A DNA stretch of 64,000 nt from Bradyrhizobium semiaridum (GCF_020329505.1 NZ_JAGKJJ010000008.1:121235-185234); one strand, 5' to 3'; numbered from the stretch's first letter, positions 51,480 to 61,604 are shown. Notes: generated by a model not told the origin, from the sequence alone. Numbers and translations are program-made.

Positions 51480-52221
51480 GCCTGCTTGCCGACCGCGCTG
51501 TGGTCGGCAACGCCTGATCAGCATCACAGCTTCCGATCGAGATTGGCGCTGGGGATGCTGGCGCCATCCATTTGCGATCCCGCCTCGAGATCTGCATTCG
51601 TCGCACGATCGCTCAAAATAGCGCGCACTACGTTAGAGCGCGCTCATGACGATGTTCGCGCAATAGTCGTGCCGGCCGTGCTTCGGCAAGACGCGGGGCG
51701 CGGAGCGCTGCCTAAAAAATGGTTTACAATTCGAAACACAGGTGTTTAGCTATTGACTTAATACGCGAGCTGTAGGCTGGGCTGCGCCTTTTTTGGCGGG
51801 GCCGCGATAGGGGTCAAAGGTTGCGTAATGTGGCGTCGGGTTGTGCAGTGATTGTAGCGGCCGGAACGTGCCTGATCGGCGGCTCCGGCTATTTTTATTT
51901 GGCGTGCAAGTAATATTGGGCGATGCGGTCGCTGCCGTTGGTTCGAGTTGATGCGTCAACGGCAAGAATTTCAGATCGCGGGGTGGTTATTGCAGTGCAC
52001 CCGAGAGGGTAGCCTGATGATCGATTTGGAATGACGTTGGCAATGCCTGGTCCGTTAGGGCCGCCGAACTTCTAAGAAACCGCTTCTGTTGAGTTGGAGA
52101 GATCCGTGGAGCCCGGCGCTCGCACGGCGCGCGATTGTGCGCCAGCAGCAGAGCCGGTCGCAATTTCTGGAATTGGAGAGTGCCCGTACTGCCGTGATCA
52201 ATACCTTGCAGGGAGATTGCT
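51480..52221. other. Intergenic region upstream of the 1830-aa surface protein
   Basis: 742 bases with no credible gene; short frames on both strands lack starts and family likeness. GGGAG near 52211 is the ribosome-binding site of the downstream gene. The promoter must lie here but I cannot place it. Confidence 0.45.
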
Positions 52222-55200
52222 ATGGCGACGTACAAATTCAACTCCGCTACCGGCACCTACACCCTCAGCGACGAGCTGTTCCTGGTCAGCACGGACCAGT
52301 CCGACTACGCCCCCGGATCGACGGCAACCTTCACCGCGGGGAACGTGACCGCAGGCGGCTCGATCCAGTTCACGGTTTTGCACGCGATCAGCCCCGGCCC
52401 GGACGGGATCTGGGGCACGATCGATGATGAAATCGGCGCGCCGCTCAGCGGCAGCGACCCCTGGACCGTCACGGACGGCGGTGTCGGCGATCTCGACGGC
52501 GTCATCAACGGCTCGATCACGACCTCATGGTACGTCAACGCCGACGCGGCGAACCAGAGCTTCCTGCTCACCGCGGACGATCCGGCGCTCGGCCTGAAGG
52601 CGACGACGAGCTTCACCGATTCCACGCTGATCGACCTGACGTTTCAGAACACAAGAACGATCACCAGCGGAAGCGTGACCGCGATCTTCTCGACCGACCA
52701 GGTCTCGGTCGGCGCGGGCACAGGTCTGCTCGATCCGTTCTCCCAGATCGGCGGCAACACTACGGCGGTGCAGGGCTACAACACCGATTTCAACGACTTC
52801 GTCCTCGATAACGCCGGCAAGGGTGGCACCAACTTCATCCATTCCCTGAAGCTATCCGATCTTCCGATCGAGTTTGTCGGATCAACGGGCTATTACCGGT
52901 TCGAGCTCGACATCAACCAGCTCAACAGCGCCGACAAGATTCTGCTTTCGCTGAACGCGCTGCAGATCTGGCAGGCCAGCGTCGGCAATCTGAATAATTA
53001 TGTCCCTGGAGCAACTCCGGATGCCGGCACCGGCGCGTTTCCGGCGGGTTCTGCGACGCTGATCTACAATCTCGATGCCGGCGGCGACAAATTCATCGGC
53101 CTCAACGGCAGCCTGCAGTCGGGTAGCGGCAACACCACGGACATGACCTTCCTGGTGCCGATCACCGCCTTCGATCCGAACCAGGCTTACGTCTATCTCT
53201 ATTCGGCGTTCGGCTATGAGCCCGGCACGTTCAACTACAACTACGTCGACGGCAACGGCACGACCCATACCGGGACCAGCGCGTGGACCAACAATGACGG
53301 TTTCGAGGAATGGAATCGGCAGATCGGCCAGGTCATCGACGGTCACAAGTTCAACGACCTGAACAACAATCACACCTGGGATGCGGGCGAGCCCGCGCTC
53401 AATGGCTGGCGAATTTATCTGGACTTCAACAATAACAACCAGCTCGATGCGGGCGAACCCTCGGTCCTCACGGGCAGCATCGATCTCGACAACGACGGCG
53501 ACACCACCGACGCCAACGAACAGGGCTATTACCGGTTCTTCGTCACGCCGGGCACTTATACGATCCGCGAGATCCAGCAGGCGAACTGGGTTCAGACGGC
53601 GCCCAACAATGCGCAAGGTGAGTTCAGCGTCACGCTGGCGTCGGGCGCAGATGCCCACAATCTCGATTTCGGCAACGTGCAGACGGCCTCGATATCGGGT
53701 CACAAATACGAGGACGCTGACGCCAGCAATTCGACCACGGGCGATCGCACTGCGGTGAGCGGCTGGACCATCACCCTGTACAATGACGCCAACCACAACA
53801 ATGTTGCCGATGCCGGCGAGCAGGTGGCGCAGACCACCACCGATGCCACCGGTTCGTACTCGTTCACCGGCATATTGCCGGGCGACTATCTGATCAAGGA
53901 AGAGGACCGCTCCGGCTGGGTGCATCTGAGCTCGGCGCAGATCAACCAGGACAGCGTCACCTCCGGCCAGAACCTCACCAACCAGGACTTCGTCAACTAT
54001 CGAACGGCCTCGATCTCCGGCCACAAATACGAGGATGCGGACGCCAGCAATGCGACCACTGGCGACCGTAGTGCGGTGAGCGGCTGGACGATTACGCTGT
54101 ACAATGACGCCAATCACAACAACGTCGCCGATGCCGGTGAGCAGGTGGCGCAGACCACCACGGATGCGACCGGCTCGTACTCGTTCACCGGCCTGACGCC
54201 GGGCGACTATCTGATCAAGGAAGAGGACCGCTCCGGCTGGGTCCATCTCAGCTCGGCGCAGATCAACCAGGACAGCGTCACCTCCGGCCAGAACCTCACC
54301 AATCAGGACTTCGTCAACTACCGTCTGGGCTCGATCTCCGGCCACAAATACGAGGATGCCGACGCCAGCAATGCGACGACCGGCGACCGTAGCGCGGTGA
54401 GTGGCTGGACCATTACGCTGTACAATGACGCCAATCACAACAATGTTGCCGATGCCGGCGAGCAAGTGGCGCAGACCACCACCGATGCCACCGGTTCGTA
54501 CTCGTTCACCGGCCTGACGCCGGGCGATTATCTCATCAAGGAAGAGGACCGCTCCGGCTGGGTGCATCTGAGTTCGGCGCAGATCAACCAGGACGGCGTC
54601 ACCTCCGGGCAGAACCTCACCAACCAGGACTTCGTCAACTATCGAACGGCCTCGATCTCCGGCCACAAATACGAGGATGCGGACGCCAGCAATGCGACCA
54701 CTGGCGACCGTACCGCAGTGAGCGGCTGGACCATCACACTGTACAATGACGCCAATCACAACAACGTCGCCGATGCCGGCGAGCAGGTGGCGCAGACCAC
54801 CACCGATGCCACCGGCACGTACTCGTTCACCGGCCTGACGCCGGGCGATTATCTGATCAAGGAAGAGGATCGGTCCGGCTGGGTGCATCTGAGCTCAGCG
54901 CAGATCAACCAGGACAGCGTCACCTCCGGGCAGAACCTCACCAACCAGGACTTCGTCAACTATCGGACGGCTTCGATCTCCGGCCACAAATACGACGATG
55001 CCGACGCCAGCAATGCGACCACCGGCGACCGTACCGCGGTGAGCGGCTGGACGATTACGCTGTACAATGACGCCAATCACAACAACGTCGCCGATGCCGG
55101 CGAGCAGGTGGCGCAGACCACCACCGATGCGACCGGCACGTACTCGTTCACCGGCCTGACGCCGGGCGATTATCTGATCAAGGAAGAGGACCGGTCCGGC

Positions 55201-57714
55201 TGGGTGCATCTGAGCTCGGCGCAGATCAACCAGGACAGCGTCACCTCCGGACAGAACCTCACCAGCCAGGACTTCGTCAACTATCGCACAACGTCGATTT
55301 CCGGTCACAAATACGAGGATGCGGACGCCAGCAATGCGACGACCGGCGACCGTACCGCGGTGAGCGGTTGGACCATCACGCTGTACAATGACGCCAACCA
55401 CAACAACGTCGCCGATGCCGGCGAGCAGGTGGCGCAGACCACCACCGATGCCACCGGTTCGTACTCGTTCACCGGCCTGACGCCGGGCGATTATCTCATC
55501 AAGGAAGAGGACCGCTCCGGCTGGGTGCATCTGAGTTCGGCGCAGATCAACCAGGACGGCGTCACCTCCGGGCAGAACCTCACCAACCAGGACTTCGTCA
55601 ACTATCGAACGGCCTCGATCTCCGGCCACAAATACGAGGATGCGGACGCCAGCAATGCGACCACTGGCGACCGTACCGCAGTGAGCGGCTGGACGATTAC
55701 GCTGTACAATGACGCCAATCACAACAACGTCGCCGATGCCGGCGAGCAAGTGGCGCAGACCACCACAGATGCCACCGGCTCGTACTCGTTCACCGGTCTG
55801 ACACCGGGCGACTACCTGATCAAGGAAGAGGACCGCTCCGGCTGGGTGCATCTGAGCTCAGCGCAGATCAATCAGGATAGCCTCACCTCCGGCCAGAACC
55901 TCACCAATCAGGACTTCGTCAACTATCGGCTGGCCTCGATCTCCGGCCATAAATACGAGGATGCCGACGCCAGCAATTCAACCACGGGCGACCGTACCGC
56001 GGTGAGCGGCTGGACGATTACGCTGTACAATGACGCCAATCACAACAACGTCGCCGATGCCGGCGAGCAGGTGGCGCAGACCACCACCGATGCGACCGGC
56101 ACGTACTCGTTCACCGGCCTGACGCCGGGCGATTATCTGATCAAGGAAGAGGACCGGTCCGGCTGGGCGCATCTGAGTTCGGCGCAGATCAACCAGGACG
56201 GCGTCACCTCCGGGCAGAACCTCACCAACCAGGACTTCGTCAACTATCGGCTGGCTTCGATCTCCGGCCACAAATACGACGATGCCGACGCCAGCAATTC
56301 AACCACGGGCGACCGCACTGCGGTGAGCGGCTGGACCATCACCCTTTACAATGACATCAATCACAACAACGTCGCCGATGCCGGTGAGCAGGTAGCCCAG
56401 ACCACCACCGATGCGACCGGCTCGTACTCGTTCACCGGTCTGACGCCGGGTGACTATCTGATCAAGGAAGAGGATCGGTCCGGCTGGCAGCACCTGAGCC
56501 CGGTGCAGATCAACCAGGACAGCGTCACCTCCGGACAGAACCTCACCAGCCAGGACTTTGTGAACTACGCAAACGGCTCCATCCACGGACTCAAGTTCGA
56601 GGACCTCAATGCCAACGGTCTTCTGGACAGCAACGAAACGGGAATGGCTGGCGTCACCATCAGATTGACGGGTGACATCGATGGTGACGGCGACAGCGAT
56701 ACGGTCGATTTCGTGACCGGAGCGGACGGCCAGTTCCATTTCGAGAACCTGCATCCTGGTGTCTATACCCTTACCGAGCTGTTCACCGATGGACAGAACT
56801 GGGTCGCCACGGTCGACCATGGCGATGCCGACTCGACCGGCGACAATCACACCACCGTGACCGTGCAGAGCGGGCAGGAGCTGGTGTGGCATGCCGGCGC
56901 CGCGGGCAGCATCAGCGATCCGCAGCATGAGGTGCTGGGCGGCCAGCTGTCCGGCGGCAACGCCTATCAGCTGATGTTCGGCAACCATGCGGTCGGTGGC
57001 GTCGGCCTGACCCCGGGCTTCTGGGCCAACCACCTCTACGTTTGGGATGGAGATGAGAACAATGGTCCCAAGGACGGGCAAGGGGTCTTGCTCGCCCAGA
57101 AGCTCGCCGACGCTGGCGTGATCGAGGACAAGGACATTCTCGATCTGCTGCCCGAGAACGTCGATGTCGACGGCGACGGCCACAAGGACCTGATGTTCGA
57201 GGCGAACGGCAAGTGCCTCATCATCGAGTGGGACGACGCGCGCGATCTCGTCAATCAGAGCAACGGTACGGGCGGCGACAAGCTTGGCGACTTCGCCCGC
57301 TATGCGATCACCACGCTGCTGAACGACGTCGGCGTGCCCGGCTTCAACGCCCCGAACAATCTGATCGGCGATATCGCCGACTGGCTGATCCAGTACGGGC
57401 CGACCACGACGGCCGGTGCTCCGGCCGGCTGTTCGATCCTGAAATACAACAGCAGCGCCGAGGCGGGTAAGGACGGCTTCCCGGGCGGATCCACGATCAA
57501 GGCGAGCAGCGTTGCGTGGCAGACTGGCGATGCCGACACCCCGGCGGGTAGCGAGATATTCAGCGCCATGACCGCGTTGACCGACAGCGCTTCCAACAAT
57601 CTGCTGGTGTCGCTGAATCAATCGATGGTGATGATGGCGACCAACCAGGGAGACTATTTCGGACTGCTCGGTGTCGCGCCGAACAATCCCGACGAATATC
57701 TCCATTTCGTGTAG
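52222..57714 (+). CDS. Modular surface protein with nine SdrD-B-type repeats, shared head and tail
   Basis: 1830 residues, no Sec signal. The head (1-365) starts MATYKFNSATGTYTLSDELF and DQSDYAPGSTATFTA and ends with NDGFEEWNRQIG; it parallels the head of the protein at 31238. A first SdrD-like domain (372-489) is followed by nine 107-residue repeats (490-1452; each with SISGHKYEDADASN, NHNNVADAGEQVAQ and GDYLIKEEDRSGW), then one divergent unit (1453 on, SIHGLKFEDLNANGLLD). Each has the acidic calcium-type loops of Sdr/Cna-B domains. The tail (about 1590-1830) begins GLTPGFWANHLYVWDG. A perfect terminator follows the stop, and the PrtD/PrtE genes come next, making this protein a likely type I cargo although it has no RTX block. 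Confidence 0.88.
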   Translation: MATYKFNSATGTYTLSDELFLVSTDQSDYAPGSTATFTAGNVTAGGSIQFTVLHAISPGPDGIWGTIDDEIGAPLSGSDPWTVTDGGVGDLDGVINGSITTSWYVNADAANQSFLLTADDPALGLKATTSFTDSTLIDLTFQNTRTITSGSVTAIFSTDQVSVGAGTGLLDPFSQIGGNTTAVQGYNTDFNDFVLDNAGKGGTNFIHSLKLSDLPIEFVGSTGYYRFELDINQLNSADKILLSLNALQIWQASVGNLNNYVPGATPDAGTGAFPAGSATLIYNLDAGGDKFIGLNGSLQSGSGNTTDMTFLVPITAFDPNQAYVYLYSAFGYEPGTFNYNYVDGNGTTHTGTSAWTNNDGFEEWNRQIGQVIDGHKFNDLNNNHTWDAGEPALNGWRIYLDFNNNNQLDAGEPSVLTGSIDLDNDGDTTDANEQGYYRFFVTPGTYTIREIQQANWVQTAPNNAQGEFSVTLASGADAHNLDFGNVQTASISGHKYEDADASNSTTGDRTAVSGWTITLYNDANHNNVADAGEQVAQTTTDATGSYSFTGILPGDYLIKEEDRSGWVHLSSAQINQDSVTSGQNLTNQDFVNYRTASISGHKYEDADASNATTGDRSAVSGWTITLYNDANHNNVADAGEQVAQTTTDATGSYSFTGLTPGDYLIKEEDRSGWVHLSSAQINQDSVTSGQNLTNQDFVNYRLGSISGHKYEDADASNATTGDRSAVSGWTITLYNDANHNNVADAGEQVAQTTTDATGSYSFTGLTPGDYLIKEEDRSGWVHLSSAQINQDGVTSGQNLTNQDFVNYRTASISGHKYEDADASNATTGDRTAVSGWTITLYNDANHNNVADAGEQVAQTTTDATGTYSFTGLTPGDYLIKEEDRSGWVHLSSAQINQDSVTSGQNLTNQDFVNYRTASISGHKYDDADASNATTGDRTAVSGWTITLYNDANHNNVADAGEQVAQTTTDATGTYSFTGLTPGDYLIKEEDRSGWVHLSSAQINQDSVTSGQNLTSQDFVNYRTTSISGHKYEDADASNATTGDRTAVSGWTITLYNDANHNNVADAGEQVAQTTTDATGSYSFTGLTPGDYLIKEEDRSGWVHLSSAQINQDGVTSGQNLTNQDFVNYRTASISGHKYEDADASNATTGDRTAVSGWTITLYNDANHNNVADAGEQVAQTTTDATGSYSFTGLTPGDYLIKEEDRSGWVHLSSAQINQDSLTSGQNLTNQDFVNYRLASISGHKYEDADASNSTTGDRTAVSGWTITLYNDANHNNVADAGEQVAQTTTDATGTYSFTGLTPGDYLIKEEDRSGWAHLSSAQINQDGVTSGQNLTNQDFVNYRLASISGHKYDDADASNSTTGDRTAVSGWTITLYNDINHNNVADAGEQVAQTTTDATGSYSFTGLTPGDYLIKEEDRSGWQHLSPVQINQDSVTSGQNLTSQDFVNYANGSIHGLKFEDLNANGLLDSNETGMAGVTIRLTGDIDGDGDSDTVDFVTGADGQFHFENLHPGVYTLTELFTDGQNWVATVDHGDADSTGDNHTTVTVQSGQELVWHAGAAGSISDPQHEVLGGQLSGGNAYQLMFGNHAVGGVGLTPGFWANHLYVWDGDENNGPKDGQGVLLAQKLADAGVIEDKDILDLLPENVDVDGDGHKDLMFEANGKCLIIEWDDARDLVNQSNGTGGDKLGDFARYAITTLLNDVGVPGFNAPNNLIGDIADWLIQYGPTTTAGAPAGCSILKYNSSAEAGKDGFPGGSTIKASSVAWQTGDADTPAGSEIFSAMTALTDSASNNLLVSLNQSMVMMATNQGDYFGLLGVAPNNPDEYLHFV
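53689..56577 (+). repeat. Nine tandem 321-nt repeats with no length change
   Basis: Units start at 53689, 54010, 54331 and every 321 bases to 56577; 2889 nt = 9 x 321. All are in frame and highly similar, with variation mostly at a few codons (N/S in DASNATT, E/D in HKYEDA, R-T/L before SISGHK). Unit 10 at 56578 is divergent. Confidence 0.95.
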
Positions 57715-57726
57715 CGCGAGTCGTAG

Positions 57727-57760
57727 AAGAGGGTGAGCTCAAAGCTCACCCTCTTGCATC
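57727..57760 (+). terminator. Strong terminator after the 1830-aa gene
   Basis: A 13-bp perfect stem AAGAGGGTGAGCT (57727-57739) and AGCTCACCCTCTT (57743-57755), loop CAA, then GCATC. The T-tract is short, but the stem is long. It separates the repeat protein from the exporter genes. Confidence 0.8.
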
Positions 57761-57821
57761 TGTAGCTGGCGTTGGCAGCGAAGCTTTTGCTGAGAGGGGC
57801 GGGGTTATCCCGCAGAGTTGC

Positions 57822-59534
57822 GTGACCTTACCGTTCAAGAGGCCGGACGAACTCCGGCAGTTGGTGCAGACCTGTAACCGCTATTTCATGACCGCCGGGC
57901 TGTTCAGCCTGGCGATCAACCTGCTGTACTTGGCAGGCCCTCTCTACATGCTGCAGGTCTATGACCGCGTGATCTCGAGCGCCAGCCAGATCACGCTGTT
58001 GATGCTCACCATCGCGCTGCTGCTGGCCTTTTCGGCGCTTGCCGGGCTCGATGCGGTGCGGGCGCGGGTGCTGACCCGCGCCAGCGTCCGCCTCGACCAG
58101 CGGATCGCCGCGCGGGTGATGACGGCGATCATCGATCGTTCGGCCAATGCCGGCGGCGCCCGCAGCCAGGCGCTGCGCGACTTCGACACCTTCCGGCAGT
58201 TCGTGACCGGCACCGGGATCCACGCGATCTTCGACCTGCCCTGGGCGCCGATCTACATCGCCGTGATCTTCGTCCTGCACCCCTGGCTGGGCGCGTTCGC
58301 GCTTGGCAGCTCGATCGTCCTCGTGCTGATGGCGCTGCTCAGCGAATGGCTGGTGAAGCTGCCGCTGACCGAATCGAACGAGGCCGCGGCGCGCAGCTAC
58401 AGCTTCACCGAAATGAGCCTGCGGAATACGGAAGTCGTGCGCGCGATGGGCATGACCTCAGGCCTGCTGCGGCGCTGGCGCCGCGATCGCGACCGCATGC
58501 TGGAGCGGCAGGTGAATGCCAGCGACCGCGCCGCCGCGATCCAGAGCCTGATCCGGTTTTTCCGCCTGACCATGCAATCGCTGATCCTGGGTCTCGGCGC
58601 CTATCTCGTCATCGAGCGGCTCACGACGGTCGGTTCGATGTTCGCCGCCAGCATCCTGCTGAGCCGCGCGCTGCAGCCGGTCGAGCAGATCGTCGGCTCC
58701 TGGCGCGGGCTGATGTCGGCGCGCGCCGCCTTCCTGCGCATTCGGGAACTGCTCAAGTCCGACCCCGCGCGCGAGGCCGGGCTGACGTTGCCGAGGCCCA
58801 AAGGCGAGCTGTCGGTCGAAGGGCTCACATTCGTGCCTCCCGGGAGCTCGAAGCCGATCCTTCGCGGCGTGAGCTTCGCGATCGGGGCGGGAGAGGTGCT
58901 CGGCGTCATCGGTCCCTCCGGCGCCGGCAAGTCGACGCTGGCGCGCCACCTCGTCGGTGTGCTGACGCCATCGGCCGGCGCGGTGCGCCTCGACGGCGCC
59001 GACGTATCGAGCTGGGTCAGGAAGGCGGTCGGTGACCATGTCGGCTATCTGCCGCAGGATATCGAGCTGTTCGCGGACAGCGTGGCCGCCAATATCAGTC
59101 GGTTCGAGGAAAAAGGCGACAGCGAGGTCATCCTCGCGGCCCAGCTCGCGGGTGTCCACGAGATGATCGTGAGGCTTGCGAACGGTTACGACACCCAGGT
59201 CGGCGAGGGCGGAGCGATCCTGTCCGGCGGCTTCCGCCAGCGCGTCGGCCTGGCCCGCGCCGTGTACGGCAATCCGAGTTTCGTCGTGCTGGACGAACCC
59301 AGCTCCAATCTCGACGCCGAGGGCGACGTCGCGCTCGCCGACTGCATCGTCCAATTGAAGAAGCGTGGAACGACGATCGTCATCGTCTCGCACCGGCCGG
59401 CGACCATTGGCGTCGTCGACAAGATCCTCGTCCTCAGGGACGGGGCCGCCGAGATGTTCGGCCCGCGCCTCGAGATCATGTCGCGCCTGACCCGCCCGGT
59501 GCCGATGCACGCGGTGCAGGGTGCCAGCAGTTAG
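57822..59534 (+). CDS. PrtD-family type I secretion ABC exporter
   Basis: 570 residues, the length of PrtD/HasD-type exporters, which lack a C39 domain. Membrane domain about 20-290 (GLFSLAINLLYLAGPLYMLQ, then the PrtD loop FRQFVTGTGIHAIFDLPWAP). Nucleotide-binding domain with Walker A GPSGAGKST (near 365), C-loop LSGGFRQR (near 467) and Walker B FVVLDEPSSNLD. The C-loop has Phe where Gln is usual (LSGGQRQR). Start: GTG 57822, the only one that includes the typical PrtD N-terminus; the ribosome-binding site is weak. PrtE follows after ten bases. Confidence 0.9.
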   Translation: MTLPFKRPDELRQLVQTCNRYFMTAGLFSLAINLLYLAGPLYMLQVYDRVISSASQITLLMLTIALLLAFSALAGLDAVRARVLTRASVRLDQRIAARVMTAIIDRSANAGGARSQALRDFDTFRQFVTGTGIHAIFDLPWAPIYIAVIFVLHPWLGAFALGSSIVLVLMALLSEWLVKLPLTESNEAAARSYSFTEMSLRNTEVVRAMGMTSGLLRRWRRDRDRMLERQVNASDRAAAIQSLIRFFRLTMQSLILGLGAYLVIERLTTVGSMFAASILLSRALQPVEQIVGSWRGLMSARAAFLRIRELLKSDPAREAGLTLPRPKGELSVEGLTFVPPGSSKPILRGVSFAIGAGEVLGVIGPSGAGKSTLARHLVGVLTPSAGAVRLDGADVSSWVRKAVGDHVGYLPQDIELFADSVAANISRFEEKGDSEVILAAQLAGVHEMIVRLANGYDTQVGEGGAILSGGFRQRVGLARAVYGNPSFVVLDEPSSNLDAEGDVALADCIVQLKKRGTTIVIVSHRPATIGVVDKILVLRDGAAEMFGPRLEIMSRLTRPVPMHAVQGASS

Positions 59535-59544
59535 GGCGGTTGCC

Positions 59545-60903
59545 ATGGCCATTGTCGACGGAATGCTCCACAAGAAGCTCCCGGCTGGTGCCGGGCCTGT
59601 CGCCGGCGGCGGGCCGCCCAGCGATTCGATCAAGCGTGCATCCGTCGCCGGCTGGGCGATCGTGCTGCTGTTCTTCGGCGGCATCGGCACCTGGGCGGCG
59701 ACCGCGCCGCTGAACGGTGCCGTGGTGGCCAATGCCGTCGTCAAGGTCGATGGAAATCGCAAGAGCATCCAGCATTTGGACGGCGGCATCGTCAAGCAGC
59801 TCCACATCAAGGAAGGCGACAAGGTCAACGCCGGCGATCTGCTCATCGTGCTCGATGAAACCCAGGCGCGCGCCGAATTCGAAGTCCTCACGCAACAGCA
59901 CGTCGTGCTGCGTGCCACGGAAGTCCGTCTCCTGACCGAGCTCGATCGCGGCTCCCAGCTGGTGATGCCCGCCGACCTGAAGGCGCGTTCCGAGGATCCC
60001 TATTTCAGGAGCGTGTGGAACGGGCAGGTCAGCCAGCTCGAGAGCCGGCTTGCGGCAATTGCCGGTCAGCGAAGCGTCATCCGCGAGAAGATCAATCAGC
60101 TCGGCTCGCAGATCGTCGGTGCCGAGGCGCAGGTCAAAGCTTTCACGGACCAGATCAAGTCCGTCCACAACGAAGCAAAGGACATCGCGCCGCTGGTCGA
60201 GCGCGGACTGATCGCGCGGCCGCGCATCCTGCAACTGGAGCGCACCGCCTACGGCCTCGAAGGACAGATCGCCGACACCAATGCCAACATTGCGAAGGCG
60301 CGTCAGGCGATTGCCGAGCAGGAGCAGCAGATGGCCCAGCTCGACAATGATCGCATGACCGAGGTGACAAAGGATCTGCGCGACACCCAGGCCAAGATCC
60401 TCGAGGTGATCCCGAAGGCGATGAATGCGAAGGCGGTGCTAGGCCGCATGGAAATCCGCTCTCCCTATAGCGGCCGGGTGGTCGGGCTGAACGTCTTCTC
60501 GGTCGGGGGCGTCATCCAGCGCGGCGACAAGATCCTGGACATCGTGCCGCTGCAGGACGGGCTGACGATCGAGGCCCAGGTCGCGGTCGAGGACATCAGC
60601 GACGTGCACCCGAATACGCGTGCCGAGGTTCATCTCACCGCGTACAAGCAGCGCATCGTGCCGATCATCCACGGCGAGGTCATTCAGGTGTCGGCGGATC
60701 GTTTGACGGATCCGAAGACCAACAATCCCTACTATACGGCCTTCGTGCGCGTCGATCAGGACGAGCTGGCGGCAATGCCGAACATTCAGCTCTACCCGGG
60801 CATGCCGGCAACGGTCATGATCCCCACCGTCCAGCGCACCGCGTTCGAATACATCGCCGGCCCGCTGATCATGTCGTTCAACCATTCCTTCCGGCAGAGA
60901 TGA
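59545..60903 (+). CDS. PrtE-type HlyD-family adaptor
   Basis: 452 residues. One membrane helix near residues 34-53 (GWAIVLLFFGGIGTWAATAP), lipoyl-type motif RKSIQHLDGGIVKQLHIKEG, a coiled-coil hairpin (about 110-300), then IRSPYSGRVVGLNVFSVGGV and the C-terminal NIQLYPGMPATVMIPTVQRT signature of HlyD/PrtE proteins. It is the periplasmic adaptor of the second type I exporter. ATG 59545 follows AGGGCGG. It is ten bases after the PrtD stop. No TolC gene is next to this pair, so the channel at 25995-27686 or another TolC may be shared. Confidence 0.92.
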   Translation: MAIVDGMLHKKLPAGAGPVAGGGPPSDSIKRASVAGWAIVLLFFGGIGTWAATAPLNGAVVANAVVKVDGNRKSIQHLDGGIVKQLHIKEGDKVNAGDLLIVLDETQARAEFEVLTQQHVVLRATEVRLLTELDRGSQLVMPADLKARSEDPYFRSVWNGQVSQLESRLAAIAGQRSVIREKINQLGSQIVGAEAQVKAFTDQIKSVHNEAKDIAPLVERGLIARPRILQLERTAYGLEGQIADTNANIAKARQAIAEQEQQMAQLDNDRMTEVTKDLRDTQAKILEVIPKAMNAKAVLGRMEIRSPYSGRVVGLNVFSVGGVIQRGDKILDIVPLQDGLTIEAQVAVEDISDVHPNTRAEVHLTAYKQRIVPIIHGEVIQVSADRLTDPKTNNPYYTAFVRVDQDELAAMPNIQLYPGMPATVMIPTVQRTAFEYIAGPLIMSFNHSFRQR

Positions 60904-61604
60904 GCGTGGGGACAGCCCCGTAAATTCACGGGGGGCGTTCGAACTCCATGGAACCGGCTTGAGAGTCGACGTTAATCGTTAAGAGATAACGTATCGCATG
61001 CGTCTGGACGATCGCGCAAATTTGCGGCAAATTGCATGGAATTTAAGTCGAGGGATTTCTGCCGCGCGCAATTTCTCGGACAACGCGGCGGAGCCACTCC
61101 CGAGGCCAAAAGATTTGGAAACAAGAATTTTGCGCTGCGTGCGGCGGACAGGGCGCACGCGAAGCGGGCAGGGTAAGCGCATTCGGAGTCATTTTCACAG
61201 CAGACCGACCAGCATATCGATGCAGTTAGGAAATGCTTGTCGGTCGAAACGCTCGCGGATTATTTGGACGGGCGTTGGTTAGTTTGATGAATTGATTTTC
61301 GATCGCGCCGCACCTGCTCTGCGTCGGCAGAGTTTGAGGAGTGCGCATATTGGGACGTGTTGTATTTGAAAGTGCGGAGCGAGACGGATTGTCTCGGCGG
61401 GAGTTTCTGCTCCAGTACGAGCGCTCTAACGTTTCTGTTCCTGAAGGTTCGGCGATTGAACCACAGGGGCCTACGTCGCAGCTTCGTCTCTATCGCGATC
61501 CGACATTGTTTGCCGCTCGCACATTCACAAGTTCAGAACACGAATTTGCCGGCTGCCCGCGGTTTTGCGGTCGGACCACATGTATTTGAATCGGAGTAAT
61601 TGAT
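60904..61604. other. Intergenic region upstream of the RTX/Ig-like gene
   Basis: About 700 bases. It has a short hairpin CCCCGT/ACGGGG (60916-60933), part of a 13/14 match to the cpaC palindrome, and several short frames (61341-61599) without homology or good starts. No CtrA or sigma-54 motif was found. Its promoter is not placed. Confidence 0.45.

Noticed and set aside
51753..51778. TTGACT...TAGGCT as a sigma-70 promoter
   Set aside because: The spacer between the two hexamers is about 14 bases, too short for a normal promoter.
57772..57790. TTGGCAGC...TTTTGC upstream of the PrtD gene as a sigma-54 promoter
   Set aside because: GG and GC are twelve bases apart rather than ten, so the doublets do not fit the -24/-12 spacing.
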